Assembly (NCBI GenBank): GCA_947476895.1
Contig: CANJRX010000004.1
Span: 62,001-126,000 of the forward strand
DNA length: 64,000 nt
Direction of reading: 5' to 3'
Source of the DNA: Fidelibacterota bacterium
GTDB taxonomy: Bacteria > Pseudomonadota > Alphaproteobacteria > Rhodospirillales > Rhodospirillaceae
Shown here: positions 43,596-51,740 of the stretch, in pieces
How the letters are laid out: every line of letters starts with the position of its first letter
Position numbering within the stretch: position 1 is the stretch's first letter
Translations under genes and position numbers: made by a program
Notes under the pieces: model-generated
The model's input: the letters and a program-made list of their open reading frames with translations, nothing else
Databases searched by the model: none
Told to the model about the DNA's origin: nothing

Positions 43596-44183
43596 TTACT
43601 CAAGGATCAACAAGGGTTCGCCGTACTCGACAGGCGAACCGCTCTCGACCAGGATTTTGACGACTTTGCCGCTGCGCGTCGCTTTGACGGGATTAAAGGT
43701 CTTCATGGCTTCGATCAGGGCCAGGGTCTGGCCGTCGCTGACTTGATCGCCGACTTTAATGAACGGCGCTGCGCCAGGCTCGGGCAGGAAATAGCAAACG
43801 CCGACCATGGGCGACTTTACGGTGCCAGGATGGCTTGCAGGATCTAAGGCTTTGGCCGGAGCCGGTGCGGTGGCTTCGCCAGCAGGCGCTGCTGCGTAAA
43901 CCGGCGCGCTGCCCACCATCGGGCCGCCGATGTTGCGAGCAACGCGCACGCGCACGCCTTTAGCGTCGTATTCGATTTCAGTCAGGCCGGTTTCATTTAA
44001 GACAGCGGCCAACTCGCGCACCAGCACGTCATCGATGCGCGTGGAAGGTTTAGCAGCCTTAGCTGCAGGCTTTGGCGCTGCGGCAGGTGCCGCTTTCTTT
44101 GGCGCGGGAGTGGATTTGGTCGTGGCTTTGGGCGCCGTCTTGGCGGCCGCTTTGCTGGGCTTTTTGCTGTTAGATTTTTTCAC
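43596..44183 (-). CDS. accB: Biotin carboxyl carrier protein
   Basis: A 195-residue AccB. The C-terminal biotinyl domain (about 118-195) carries Lys161 in the EAMKTFN variant of the EAMKM motif, with [18 protein letters not shown] marking the thumb region. Residues 49-85 ([20 protein letters not shown]) are the usual N-terminal domain. The first ~47 residues are an unusual Lys/Ala/Pro-rich tail ([17 protein letters not shown]) absent from typical AccB, which begins near the [10 protein letters not shown] segment. An internal start is not obvious, and the ATGA overlap with aroQ supports the long form. Confidence 0.95.
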   Translation of the reverse strand: MKKSNSKKPSKAAAKTAPKATTKSTPAPKKAAPAAAPKPAAKAAKPSTRIDDVLVRELAAVLNETGLTEIEYDAKGVRVRVARNIGGPMVGSAPVYAAAPAGEATAPAPAKALDPASHPGTVKSPMVGVCYFLPEPGAAPFIKVGDQVSDGQTLALIEAMKTFNPVKATRSGKVVKILVESGSPVEYGEPLLILE

Positions 44184-44632
44184 GCCGTTTTTGCCTTATT
44201 GAGAAGTTGTGCCATGGCGTCTACCGCCAGTTCATAACCTTGCGCGCCGAAGCCGCAGATAACTCCGGTGGCCGCACGCGAGACGAAAGAGTGATGGCGA
44301 AATTCTTCGCGCTTATAAATGTTCGAAAGGTGCACTTCGATCACGGGCAGGCCTGAGGCCAAAAGCGCATCGAGAATGGCGACCGAGGTGTGCGTATAAG
44401 CCGCAGCGTTGATAATGATGCCGGCGGCGGTCGTACGTGCGCCTTGAATCCAGGACACCAGTTCGCCTTCTTCGTTGCTCTGGCGGAAGTCGGCTTCGAG
44501 GCCGTGCCCTGTAGCGCGCGCGGACGCGAGGGCGCGGATATCCTCAAGCGAGGTACGCCCGTAAATGTCCGGCTCCCGCTGCCCCAATAAATTGAGGTTC
44601 GGGCCGTTCAGGATCAAAATGACACGGCTCAA
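44180..44632 (-). CDS. aroQ: 3-dehydroquinate dehydratase, type II
   Basis: A 150-residue type II dehydroquinase of the shikimate pathway. Motifs: [20 protein letters not shown] with the catalytic lid Tyr, [31 protein letters not shown] and [20 protein letters not shown] with the catalytic His. It is the first gene of aroQ-accB-accC, an order seen in many proteobacteria, and overlaps accB by 4 nt. Confidence 0.97.
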   Translation of the reverse strand: MSRVILILNGPNLNLLGQREPDIYGRTSLEDIRALASARATGHGLEADFRQSNEEGELVSWIQGARTTAAGIIINAAAYTHTSVAILDALLASGLPVIEVHLSNIYKREEFRHHSFVSRAATGVICGFGAQGYELAVDAMAQLLNKAKTA

Positions 44633-44889
44633 GCGACGAATTTCCTACCCGGCTCTAGCTTCGCGGTCTTTTACCTAACCGTCTTGGCCTTAACGTCTTC
44701 TTATTAGCGTCACAGGGATACACCAGCCCCGCCCCCAGGGCAACCGGCGCAATTAACGGCCAGGGGCCAAAAAGTCTTTTATTCACACGGGCTTGCCGGC
44801 CCCCTCGACCTCTTCGCCATTGTTACCTATAAGGGCGTGGTCGCTTAACAACGGCTGGCCTGATCCGGCCCTTAAAGTTGCGTTTTTTA

Positions 44890-45099
44890 ATGCAAATCGT
44901 CCTGAACGGTGAACCTCGCGCCTTGGCCCCGGAAACGTCGGTTGCCGGCCTCCTGAAAGAGCTGGGCATCGATGTCCGCAAGGTGGCTGTCGAACGCAAT
45001 CTCGAGATTGTGCCAAAGTCGACCTTCGAGACCACCACGCTCGGCGACGGCGACCGGTTGGAAATCGTGCACTTTATTGGCGGCGGCCAAGGGAAATAG
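44890..45099 (+). CDS. thiS: Sulfur carrier protein ThiS with a C-terminal tail
   Basis: A 69-residue beta-grasp protein that supplies sulfur for the thiazole ring of thiamine. It begins MQIVLNGEPRALAPETSVAG at the ATG at 44890, in preference to a TTG 12 nt earlier. The end reads DRLEIVHFIGGGQGK: three residues (Q-G-K) follow the Gly-Gly that must be C-terminal for adenylation by ThiF. It is divergent from aroQ and 6 nt before thiG. I see no TPP riboswitch in the 257-nt gap (44633-44889), which otherwise shows nothing I can name. Confidence 0.88.
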   Translation: MQIVLNGEPRALAPETSVAGLLKELGIDVRKVAVERNLEIVPKSTFETTTLGDGDRLEIVHFIGGGQGK

Positions 45100-45105
45100 A
45101 AGCTG

Positions 45106-45897
45106 ATGGACGGCAATCAGAAAACCACTGACGATTTTTTCGAAGTGGCGGGCCGCCGTTTCCACTCGCGGCTGTTGGTCGGCACCGGCAAGTACAAAGA
45201 TTTTGTCGAGACGCGCGAAGCGATTGAAGCCTCGGGTGCTGAGATCGTGACCGTGGCCGTGCGCCGCGTGAATATCTCTGATCCGAAACAGCCCATGCTG
45301 ATGGATTTCGTCGATCCGAAAAAATACACCTACCTGCCCAACACGGCCGGTTGTTATGCCGCCCAGGATGCCGTGCGGACGCTACGTCTCGCGCGCGAAG
45401 CCGGCGGCTGGAATTTGGTGAAGCTGGAAGTGCTCGGCGACCAGAAGACGCTCTATCCCAACATGGTCGAAACCTTGAGCGCCGCCGAAGCTTTGATCAA
45501 GGACGGCTTCGATGTGATGGTTTATTGCAGCGACGATCCGATCATGGCCAAGACGCTCGAAGATATGGGCTGCTGCGCCATCATGCCGCTGGGTTCGCTG
45601 ATTGGCTCAGGGCTTGGCATCCAGAGCCCTGTGAATATCCGCCTCATCGTTGAGCAATCAAAAGTCCCCGTTCTGGTGGATGCCGGTGTGGGTACAGCGT
45701 CGGATGCTGCTATCGCCATGGAGCTGGGCTGCGACGGCGTGCTTATGAACACCGCCATCGCTGCGGCGAAAGACCCCATCCGTATGGCGCGCGCCATGAA
45801 GCTGGCCGTGGAATCAGGTCGCCTTTCGTACCTTGCAGGCCGTATGCCGCGCAAACTTTACGCCGATCCGTCGTCGCCACTTGGTGGCCTGATCTAG
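45106..45897 (+). CDS. thiG: Thiazole synthase
   Basis: A 263-residue TIM-barrel ThiG that joins deoxyxylulose phosphate, dehydroglycine and ThiS-borne sulfur into the thiamine thiazole. Motifs include [43 protein letters not shown], the Schiff-base Lys region [27 protein letters not shown] and [18 protein letters not shown]. It follows thiS by 6 nt. No thiO, thiH or thiE is in the window. Confidence 0.96.
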   Translation: MDGNQKTTDDFFEVAGRRFHSRLLVGTGKYKDFVETREAIEASGAEIVTVAVRRVNISDPKQPMLMDFVDPKKYTYLPNTAGCYAAQDAVRTLRLAREAGGWNLVKLEVLGDQKTLYPNMVETLSAAEALIKDGFDVMVYCSDDPIMAKTLEDMGCCAIMPLGSLIGSGLGIQSPVNIRLIVEQSKVPVLVDAGVGTASDAAIAMELGCDGVLMNTAIAAAKDPIRMARAMKLAVESGRLSYLAGRMPRKLYADPSSPLGGLI

Positions 45898-45919
45898 GAG
45901 AGCTGCAATCCGCTTCGAT

Positions 45920-46636
45920 GTGCGCACTTGGTTAGAGGATCAAAACCCTCACTTCCTGCGCAGTGTCGGGGGCTCGGCCATCGTCCATGTGCTGTTCATC
46001 CTCGCGCTGATCTTTTTTCGTATTCCACCCACCCCGCCCATACCTGCAGACCCGGCTTTGGTGATCGATCTGGTCGAGGATCAACCGCTGCCGACGATAG
46101 ATCCGTCGTCGGCCGCGAGCGCAAAGCCGCTCGCCTCCTTACAACCCGGCCCAAGTGCCGCGCGCACGGCGGATAAGCCGAAAGACCGCTCGGTCGTGCT
46201 GCGCGAATTATTTACCCTGGTCGAAAAAGCGCACGAGCCGGTGCCGGTTGTGGTCGGCGCACCCGAGGCCGCGAGCACATTTACGCCAAGCCTCGACAGC
46301 GGGCAGCCCGACGGTGCGCTTGGTCAGCCGGGTAATGCGAAGCTGAAGGATTACATCCGCGCGCAAATCGAACGCCGTTGGCAGATTGCGGCCAACAATC
46401 CGGGACGCGCGGTTTGGGTGGTTTCGCTGCGCTTGGTAATGGAGCCGGATGGCAGTGTTGCCAACGCCGAAGTGCTGCTCGATCCGCGCCACAGCGAAGA
46501 TAAGCAGTATCTAGCGGTGGCAAAAAGCGCACGCGATGCCGCGCTGTTATCCTCGCCGCTGCGTATGCCGATCGGCATTCCGGCAGCGCCGCGTGAAATT
46601 GTGCTCGATCTCGACAGCCGCGAAGCTACGCACTAA
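45920..46636 (+). CDS. TonB/TolA-like envelope protein
   Basis: A 238-residue bitopic protein. One membrane helix lies near residues 18-36 (SAIVHVLFILALIFFRI). It is followed by a Pro/Ala-rich periplasmic linker (about 37-140) and a C-terminal TonB/TolA-type domain (KDYIRAQIERRWQIA, then VVSLRLVMEPDGSVANAEVL). Such proteins transmit proton-motive energy or brace the outer membrane. The start is a GTG at 45920; the ribosome site is weak. It has no ExbBD or TolQR neighbour, and the ThiG gene upstream is unrelated, so the exact partner is not known. Confidence 0.75.
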   Translation: MRTWLEDQNPHFLRSVGGSAIVHVLFILALIFFRIPPTPPIPADPALVIDLVEDQPLPTIDPSSAASAKPLASLQPGPSAARTADKPKDRSVVLRELFTLVEKAHEPVPVVVGAPEAASTFTPSLDSGQPDGALGQPGNAKLKDYIRAQIERRWQIAANNPGRAVWVVSLRLVMEPDGSVANAEVLLDPRHSEDKQYLAVAKSARDAALLSSPLRMPIGIPAAPREIVLDLDSREATH

Positions 46637-47901
46637 GGCACGTCACGCGCGACGCGAAATCCGACATAGCTGAACAAATCGAAATCGTGCCCGCCGACCT
46701 GGGCCTTGCCGCGCGCCGCCGCGCGGATGAACACCGGCAGATTGCTCCACGAGCCGCCACGGATGACCCGCCGGCTGCAATCGCCTGTGGTCCAGGGGCT
46801 GCCGTCGGTGGGCGCGCCGGTGTAACTCTCGTTCCAGCAATCTGCTGTCCATTGCCAGACATTGCCGAGCATGTCGTAAAGCCCAAACGGATTAGGCCCG
46901 AAGCTGCCCGATGGTGCGATCAGCGCGTTATCCCACGTGCTGCCGCAGCCATGACAGTTGGCGTTGTTGATGCCGACGGTTTCACCCCACCAGCGGCTGG
47001 TCGTGGTATTGGCGCGGGCCGCGTATTCCCACTCCGCTTCACTGGGCAGACGATAGTGCCCGCCAACTTTGCGGTTAAGCCACGCTAGATAAGCCTCGAC
47101 GTCCTTCACGTTGACACAGATGGCAGGCTGTTCGCGCAAATCGGCAGAGCCGGGTGGATAGACCAGGCCGTGACCCAACGAGCGCCAGGATTTATCCATG
47201 ATGGTGTCGCAAGGGGCGGGCTGATATCCGGTCTCGGCCAGAAATTCCGTGAACTCCTTCTCGGTCACGTCGAGGCGTCCCAGCGCGAAGCTGTGCACGG
47301 CGACCATGTGTTGCGGTCCCTCGGAATCAAAGCGGCCGCGTTCGGTTAGCGGACTGCCCATATTCAAGCGCCCCGCCGGAATGACCACCATCTCGGGACA
47401 CTCAGGACATTCGCGAAAGATCGCACCGGCGCGCGTCGGCAATGTTGAAGCAGGCGCATCAGCGCGCGGAATAACCGCAGCGCCACCCAACGCACTGATG
47501 AGGTCTGCGACCTGCTTCCTATCCTTGGCTTGAGGTGCGGCGCGCAAGTACAGCGCGAAGGCGTAGCTTGCCGCCATATCGTGCCCGCCGCTGGCTAGTT
47601 GCTGGCCGCGCCGGAACTGATACTCCGCTACCCAAGGCGCTGCGCGCGCAGCTTTGTCGAACGCGGCCGCAGCGGCTGCATCGAGGGCGGCTGCAGGAAT
47701 TTCAGGTGTCGTGTTCAGTTGCCGCGCTGCGTCGATGACTTGCGCCATGGCCGTGAACTCGGCCTGGCTCTCGGGAGCGGTGTCCGTGACCGCAGCCATA
47801 TCTGCATCAAGCGCAGGCTCAGCCGCGGACGCCCCAACAACGATGAACATCACCGCCAGCAGCACGGCGCCGCAACTCAACTGTCGCATTTGAGAAAACA
47901 T
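46633..47901 (-). CDS. SUMF1 (formylglycine-generating enzyme fold) protein, catalytic cysteines absent
   Basis: A 422-residue exported protein with a signal peptide (about 1-26). A helical N-terminal half (about 60-150, HDMAASYAFALYLRAAP, Sel1/TPR-like in feel) precedes a SUMF1-type domain (about 165-422): CPEMVVIPAGRLNMGSP, LGRLDVTEKEFTEFL, YRLPSEAEWEYAARA, FGLYDMLGNVWQWTADC and SRRVIRGGSWSNLPVFIRAAAR. The paired cysteines of true formylglycine-generating enzymes, expected near the last motif, are not there, so it is not a sulfatase activator. Similar domains serve in sugar or siderophore chemistry or as binding modules. It overlaps the convergent TonB-like gene by 4 nt. Confidence 0.8.
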   Translation of the reverse strand: MFSQMRQLSCGAVLLAVMFIVVGASAAEPALDADMAAVTDTAPESQAEFTAMAQVIDAARQLNTTPEIPAAALDAAAAAAFDKAARAAPWVAEYQFRRGQQLASGGHDMAASYAFALYLRAAPQAKDRKQVADLISALGGAAVIPRADAPASTLPTRAGAIFRECPECPEMVVIPAGRLNMGSPLTERGRFDSEGPQHMVAVHSFALGRLDVTEKEFTEFLAETGYQPAPCDTIMDKSWRSLGHGLVYPPGSADLREQPAICVNVKDVEAYLAWLNRKVGGHYRLPSEAEWEYAARANTTTSRWWGETVGINNANCHGCGSTWDNALIAPSGSFGPNPFGLYDMLGNVWQWTADCWNESYTGAPTDGSPWTTGDCSRRVIRGGSWSNLPVFIRAAARGKAQVGGHDFDLFSYVGFRVARDVP

Positions 47902-47994
47902 GCTCAGGCCCCAGTGAAACCGCCCGCATTATGGCAGTCCCAGAAACCCGGTCTCCTTATTTAACTGCCATGTTACAGAATACGCAGCAGACGG

Positions 47995-48201
47995 TTAGGT
48001 TTCTGCGCGGAACTCCAGCAGGTCACCCGGCTGGCAGGCGAGGGCGGCACAAATTTTCTCCAGCGTCTCGAAACGTACACCCTTCACTTTGCCTGATTTC
48101 AGAAGCGATAGATTGGCTTCGGTGATGCCGATGCGCTCAGCCAACTCTTTGGAGCGCATCTTGCGCTTCGCCAGCATGACGTCTAACTGAACGACAATCA
48201 T
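47995..48201 (-). CDS. Small XRE-family regulator (YozG-like)
   Basis: A 68-residue protein that is a single Cro/CI helix-turn-helix: MLAKRKMRSKELAERIGITEANLSLLKSGKVKGVRFETLEKICAALACQPGDLLEF. It starts on the last bases of the DUF2975 gene (TAATG overlap). XRE regulators of this size are typically paired with DUF2975 membrane proteins, as here, and may be held at or released from the membrane by the partner. Confidence 0.9.
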   Translation of the reverse strand: MIVVQLDVMLAKRKMRSKELAERIGITEANLSLLKSGKVKGVRFETLEKICAALACQPGDLLEFRAET

Positions 48202-48701
48202 TAGATGATGCTCGCATTATCGTCGGCGATGCGGCGTGCTTCAGCCATGACATAAGCTGTGACATAGGCCGCGATGCCCACAATGAGAAGGACAGGGCGT
48301 GGGGGTATGATGCCTGCGACGATAAGCCATAGTGCAGTCGTGCGTATCCGTTCGATGGTCGATGCGGAAAATACTTCGCCCCGAGCGAAATGCCTGAACA
48401 CGCGCTGGGCGCTATGAAAGACCGCTACTATGGGAACGAAAACCACAACCACGATCCCAAGGCCGCCGACGCGGCCCCAAATTGGTACGGTGATGGGTTC
48501 GGGAGTGATCCCTTGAATAAAGTTCTTAGCTACGCCGACGCTCTCGGGCCAAACGGACACCGCGGATATGACGACGAGAAATGCCAATGTGGCCCAATAA
48601 CCGACTGAAAATAAGAACGCGAGGATTTGGCTCCAGGCGCGTGCCTTATCGAACTCCGGCGATAACTGCGGATTAGGGGGAATGGAGAGGACTTCGCCCA
48701 T
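48201..48701 (-). CDS. DUF2975 membrane protein paired with an XRE regulator
   Basis: A 166-residue protein with about four membrane helices (about 26-50, 72-94, 120-138, 140-156) and the DUF2975 signature HSAQRVFRHFARGEVFSASTIERIRTTALWLI between them. I start at the ATG at 48701, with AAGGAG 7 nt upstream; an ATG at 48716 is possible. The A/T-rich stretch at 48721-48785 probably holds the promoter. It forms a two-gene unit with the XRE gene. Its function is unknown. Confidence 0.85.
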   Translation of the reverse strand: MGEVLSIPPNPQLSPEFDKARAWSQILAFLFSVGYWATLAFLVVISAVSVWPESVGVAKNFIQGITPEPITVPIWGRVGGLGIVVVVFVPIVAVFHSAQRVFRHFARGEVFSASTIERIRTTALWLIVAGIIPPRPVLLIVGIAAYVTAYVMAEARRIADDNASII

Positions 48702-48905
48702 CGATAACTCCTTCATAGGTGTTGGAGGCACCATACCAGGATAATAGATTATTTCAATACAATAATTAAATACTGTCTTATATCGTGGGTCGCTAAGTCC
48801 GCGCTCGGCAGCATTTGCCGGGTGTACTGGGCGATTTCCGCCCAAATTTCCTGATGTGAGCTTCCGAGCAAAGGCTAAGGCGTTGATTACTCTCGCGGTA
48901 ATTCA

Positions 48906-48921
48906 TGGCACGCGCCTTGCT
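48906..48921 (+). promoter_or_regulatory. Sigma-54 promoter of the hook gene
   Basis: TGGCACGCGCCTTGCT matches the RpoN consensus TGGCACG-N4-TTGCW at every fixed position. Transcription would begin near 48933, about 60 nt before the hook-protein ATG at 48994. Hook genes in alphaproteobacteria such as Caulobacter are class III genes read by sigma-54 with an enhancer-binding activator. Confidence 0.88.
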
Positions 48922-48993
48922 TATCACTCCCTGAACGCCACCCGTACGCTTTTGGGATGGCGATATAAAACACGTGACGTGGAGTGAGTTGCG

Positions 48994-50259
48994 ATGAGCC
49001 TTCAAGGAACATTCAACACAGCTGTGCAGGCGATGAACTCGCAGACACAGTCCCTAAACAACATCTCCATGAATATCGCCAACGTCAACACGACGGCGTA
49101 CAAGGCGCAGGAATCGCATTTCCAAACGCTGCTCAATCACGTCCAGCCGACCGACAAGCGCTTCTTCACGGTCCGCACGATTGATCATCGTCAAGTCGAC
49201 AAACAAGGCCTTCTGGCCACCACCGGCCGTACGTTCGATTTGGCCATCAATGGTCGTGGTCTGTTGGTCACCAATTCTAAAGCTGACGGTACGGGCACGT
49301 TTCAGTACACCCGCGACGGTTCGCTGTTCGGCGAAGCTGTCGATCTGGGTACGGATACCGATAACGACGGCCAGAACGATCAGGGCACCCTGCTGAAAAC
49401 AGCGGCCGGCGCTTATGTTTTTGGCTGGGCCGCGGACTCCGAAGGCAAATTCACCGAAACCAATAGTCTCGGGTCTTTGACGCCGGTCAAGTTCGGCGAC
49501 AACAGCGTTTTCCCGGCCAAGTCGACGACGGTGATGTCGTTGCAGGCCAACTTGTCGTCGGCCAGTTCGGGCCGCCAGAACGTGTCGATCCCGTTCGTCG
49601 ATCAGGAAGGCAATTCGCGTTCGCTGTCGATCGGCTTTAATGCGTCCATGAACGATGGCTGGACGCTCGACATGTCCGCCAATGATACCAACAATCAACC
49701 GGTCGATGTTGTGTTCGATCCGCCGAAGCTTGGCTTTGACGGCAATGGCCGCATGACCCTGCCGACCGATGGATTGATCAATATAACGGTTAGCGATTCC
49801 GTTGGTCCGCAGTCCTTCACCCTCGACCTCAGCAAGGTCACGCAGTTCAGCGACAACGGCCAGCTCACGGTCGTGAATGTCGATCAAGACGGCTTCATTG
49901 CGGGCCGCCTGCAGAACACGTATTTCAATTCCAGCGGCGTGCTGATCGGAAGCTATTCGAACGGCGAGCTGCGCAACCTCTACAAGCTGCCCGTGGCTAT
50001 GTTCCGTGCCGACGGTAACTTGGAAGCCAAGTCAGGCAACTATTTCGAGCAGACCAAGGAAGCCGGCGACATGTTGCTGACCGGCATTGGTCTGGCGACC
50101 GGTTCACACTTTGTCACGGGCGCGCTTGAAAGTTCGAACGTGGATCTCACCGATCAGTTTTCAAAAATGATTGTCACGCAGCGCGCGTATTCCAGCGCTG
50201 CGAAAGTGCTGACCACGGCCGATGAAATGGCGCAGGCGGCGCGCGACTTAAAGCGGTAA
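48994..50259 (+). CDS. flgE: Flagellar hook-basal body protein FlgE-like
   Basis: A 421-residue flagellar axial protein. The N-terminal rod-like motif (MSLQGTFNTAVQAMNSQTQSLNNISMNIANVNTTAYKAQ) and the C-terminal helix (ESSNVDLTDQFSKMIVTQRAYSSAAKVLTTADEM) flank a beta-rich middle with TGRTFDLAINGRGLLV and YTRDGSLF, the FlgE/F/G pattern. Length and the large middle domain fit hook protein FlgE. It is a single-gene unit behind a sigma-54 promoter, with no other flagellar gene in the window. A GGAGTGAG ribosome site precedes the start. Confidence 0.9.
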   Translation: MSLQGTFNTAVQAMNSQTQSLNNISMNIANVNTTAYKAQESHFQTLLNHVQPTDKRFFTVRTIDHRQVDKQGLLATTGRTFDLAINGRGLLVTNSKADGTGTFQYTRDGSLFGEAVDLGTDTDNDGQNDQGTLLKTAAGAYVFGWAADSEGKFTETNSLGSLTPVKFGDNSVFPAKSTTVMSLQANLSSASSGRQNVSIPFVDQEGNSRSLSIGFNASMNDGWTLDMSANDTNNQPVDVVFDPPKLGFDGNGRMTLPTDGLINITVSDSVGPQSFTLDLSKVTQFSDNGQLTVVNVDQDGFIAGRLQNTYFNSSGVLIGSYSNGELRNLYKLPVAMFRADGNLEAKSGNYFEQTKEAGDMLLTGIGLATGSHFVTGALESSNVDLTDQFSKMIVTQRAYSSAAKVLTTADEMAQAARDLKR

Positions 50260-50277
50260 TGCTATTCCGCTAACCCG

Positions 50278-50886
50278 TTACTCAGCTAAACGGCGCATAA
50301 GAAGTTTCTCACGGAAGACGTCATAGATCGTCACACCCGCCGCGGCCGCGATCTCTTTCGCGCTCATGGCGGTTTCCGTCAGCAATACACGAATGAATTC
50401 TGGCCGCGCACGCCAAGCCCCGCGTTTGCCGGGGCGTAAGCGCAACCGATGCCGGTTTGTGGCCGCGCGTGCAGCTGCGGCGCGCTCCTCGGCATCAAGC
50501 CCACGTTTCACCGCGTCTTCCATAGCGGCGGCGAGGCGTTCTTTCTCAGCCGCGACGCGCTCGTGTTCCGTTTTGTATTGTGCCGTTCCCGCCTGCGGGC
50601 GCTGCTGATGTTTCCACCACATGCCCATATGCTCAGGATTGGCGCCGCCGAAATCGGCAGCGAAACCGCTCGGCCGGCGCGGTCGCTGGCGCGGGGCAGG
50701 CTCAGGCGCTTCAGCGGCATCCGTTATGCCGGCGGCTTCGCGCAACGTCATGCCATGCGATGTAGCCAAACGCACAGCCGCGCTCATGGCGGCGTCGCGT
50801 TCGCCGTCATAGGTGGTGGAATGCGCCACCTCGAGCAATTTGCGGAATCGCGAACGCTCTTTGGCTGTAAAGCCAGTTTCAGTCAT
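50278..50886 (-). CDS. DUF2786-like protein of unknown function
   Basis: A 202-residue protein. The first ~50 residues (FRKLLEVAHSTTYDGERDAAMSAAVRLATSHGMTLREA) resemble a DUF2786 domain. A proline/arginine-rich linker follows (about 60-85), then an alanine/glutamate coiled coil (about 105-145), and a C-terminal helix-turn-helix-like stretch (SAKEIAAAAGVTIYDVFREKLLMRR). The last part suggests nucleic-acid binding. It is convergent with flgE, whose stop is 18 nt away. The function is not known. Confidence 0.65.
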   Translation of the reverse strand: MTETGFTAKERSRFRKLLEVAHSTTYDGERDAAMSAAVRLATSHGMTLREAAGITDAAEAPEPAPRQRPRRPSGFAADFGGANPEHMGMWWKHQQRPQAGTAQYKTEHERVAAEKERLAAAMEDAVKRGLDAEERAAAARAATNRHRLRLRPGKRGAWRARPEFIRVLLTETAMSAKEIAAAAGVTIYDVFREKLLMRRLAE

Positions 50887-50918
50887 CGCTGATATCGATG
50901 TCCCGGAGTGTTAGGGGA

Positions 50919-51659
50919 TTAAGACTTACGCGCTTTGGCGATCGCACCGACCAATTCGGCTTTCGGCACGGCGCCCGGCAGGAACTCGCCTTCGACAATA
51001 ACCTGCGGCGTACCATCGACGCCCAGTTCATCGGCAAGGCTGTGATTCTTGACCAGGATTTCCGTGATGGCGGCATCCTTCATGTCGTCCTGCAATTTCT
51101 TAGTATCAATACCGACATTTCCCGCGATGGTCATGATCACGCTGTCGCTCAAGGCGCCTTTGTAGCCCAGCAGCGCCAAATGGAATTCGGTGTACTTACC
51201 TTGTTTGCGCGATGCCAGCGCCGCGCGCGATGCGGTGATCGAGGACTGACCCAGGATCGGGTATTCCTTCAAGACCAAACGCATCTTGGTGTCTTCTTTC
51301 AAAAGTTCGGCCATCGACTGGAACATCTGTTTGCAGTAGCCGCAGTTGTAGTCAAAGAACTCGACCACCGTCACATCGCCCTTCGGGTTGCCGATGATGG
51401 TGCCTTCGGCAGGATTGAGAATTTCCTGACGGCGGCTAACCATGGCCTTCGAGCGTTTGTCGACCTTGGTTTTCTCTTCGTTGGCTTGCAGTGCGGTGAT
51501 GGCTTCGGAAATGATCGAGGGATTTTCCAGGATGTATTCCCGCACCATGTTCTTCACTTCAGCCTTCTGCGCGGGCGACAAAGCATCGGCAGCAAAGGCG
51601 GACGGAATGGAAGCCATCAGTCCTATAAGGGCAAGCATAACGGCGGCGAAGTGGCGCAT
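50919..51659 (-). CDS. DsbA-family thiol:disulfide oxidoreductase
   Basis: A 246-residue periplasmic thioredoxin-fold protein of the Com1/DsbA-like group. A signal peptide (about 1-23) is followed by a helical lead (LSPAQKAEVKNMVREYILENP) and the active site CGYC in VVEFFDYNCGYCKQM. The cis-Pro loop is DGTPQVIVEGEFLPG. It would form or shuffle disulfides in exported proteins. It lies 78 nt after the M48 protease gene in the same direction, a common pairing in alphaproteobacteria and consistent with envelope quality control. Confidence 0.92.
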   Translation of the reverse strand: MRHFAAVMLALIGLMASIPSAFAADALSPAQKAEVKNMVREYILENPSIISEAITALQANEEKTKVDKRSKAMVSRRQEILNPAEGTIIGNPKGDVTVVEFFDYNCGYCKQMFQSMAELLKEDTKMRLVLKEYPILGQSSITASRAALASRKQGKYTEFHLALLGYKGALSDSVIMTIAGNVGIDTKKLQDDMKDAAITEILVKNHSLADELGVDGTPQVIVEGEFLPGAVPKAELVGAIAKARKS

Positions 51660-51704
51660 AGGAATTCCCTTGAGGGCCGGGGCGACCCGGCGGCGGCATA
51701 CATC

Positions 51705-51740
51705 AGCTTAGGGGGTATATTAAGCTTAGGGGGTATATTA
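51705..51740. repeat. Perfect 18-bp tandem duplication at the end of the M48 gene
   Basis: AGCTTAGGGGGTATATTA occurs twice head-to-tail (51705-51722 and 51723-51740) with no mismatch. The second unit contains the minus-strand TAA stop of the M48 protease gene (51738-51740), so the duplication repeats a stop codon and lies in the 78-nt gap before the DsbA-like gene. Confidence 0.92.

Noticed and set aside
44633-44889. TPP riboswitch upstream of thiS
   Set aside because: A CCTGATCCGG string resembles part of the element, but the CTGAGA and GGATAATGCCAGC-like cores are missing.
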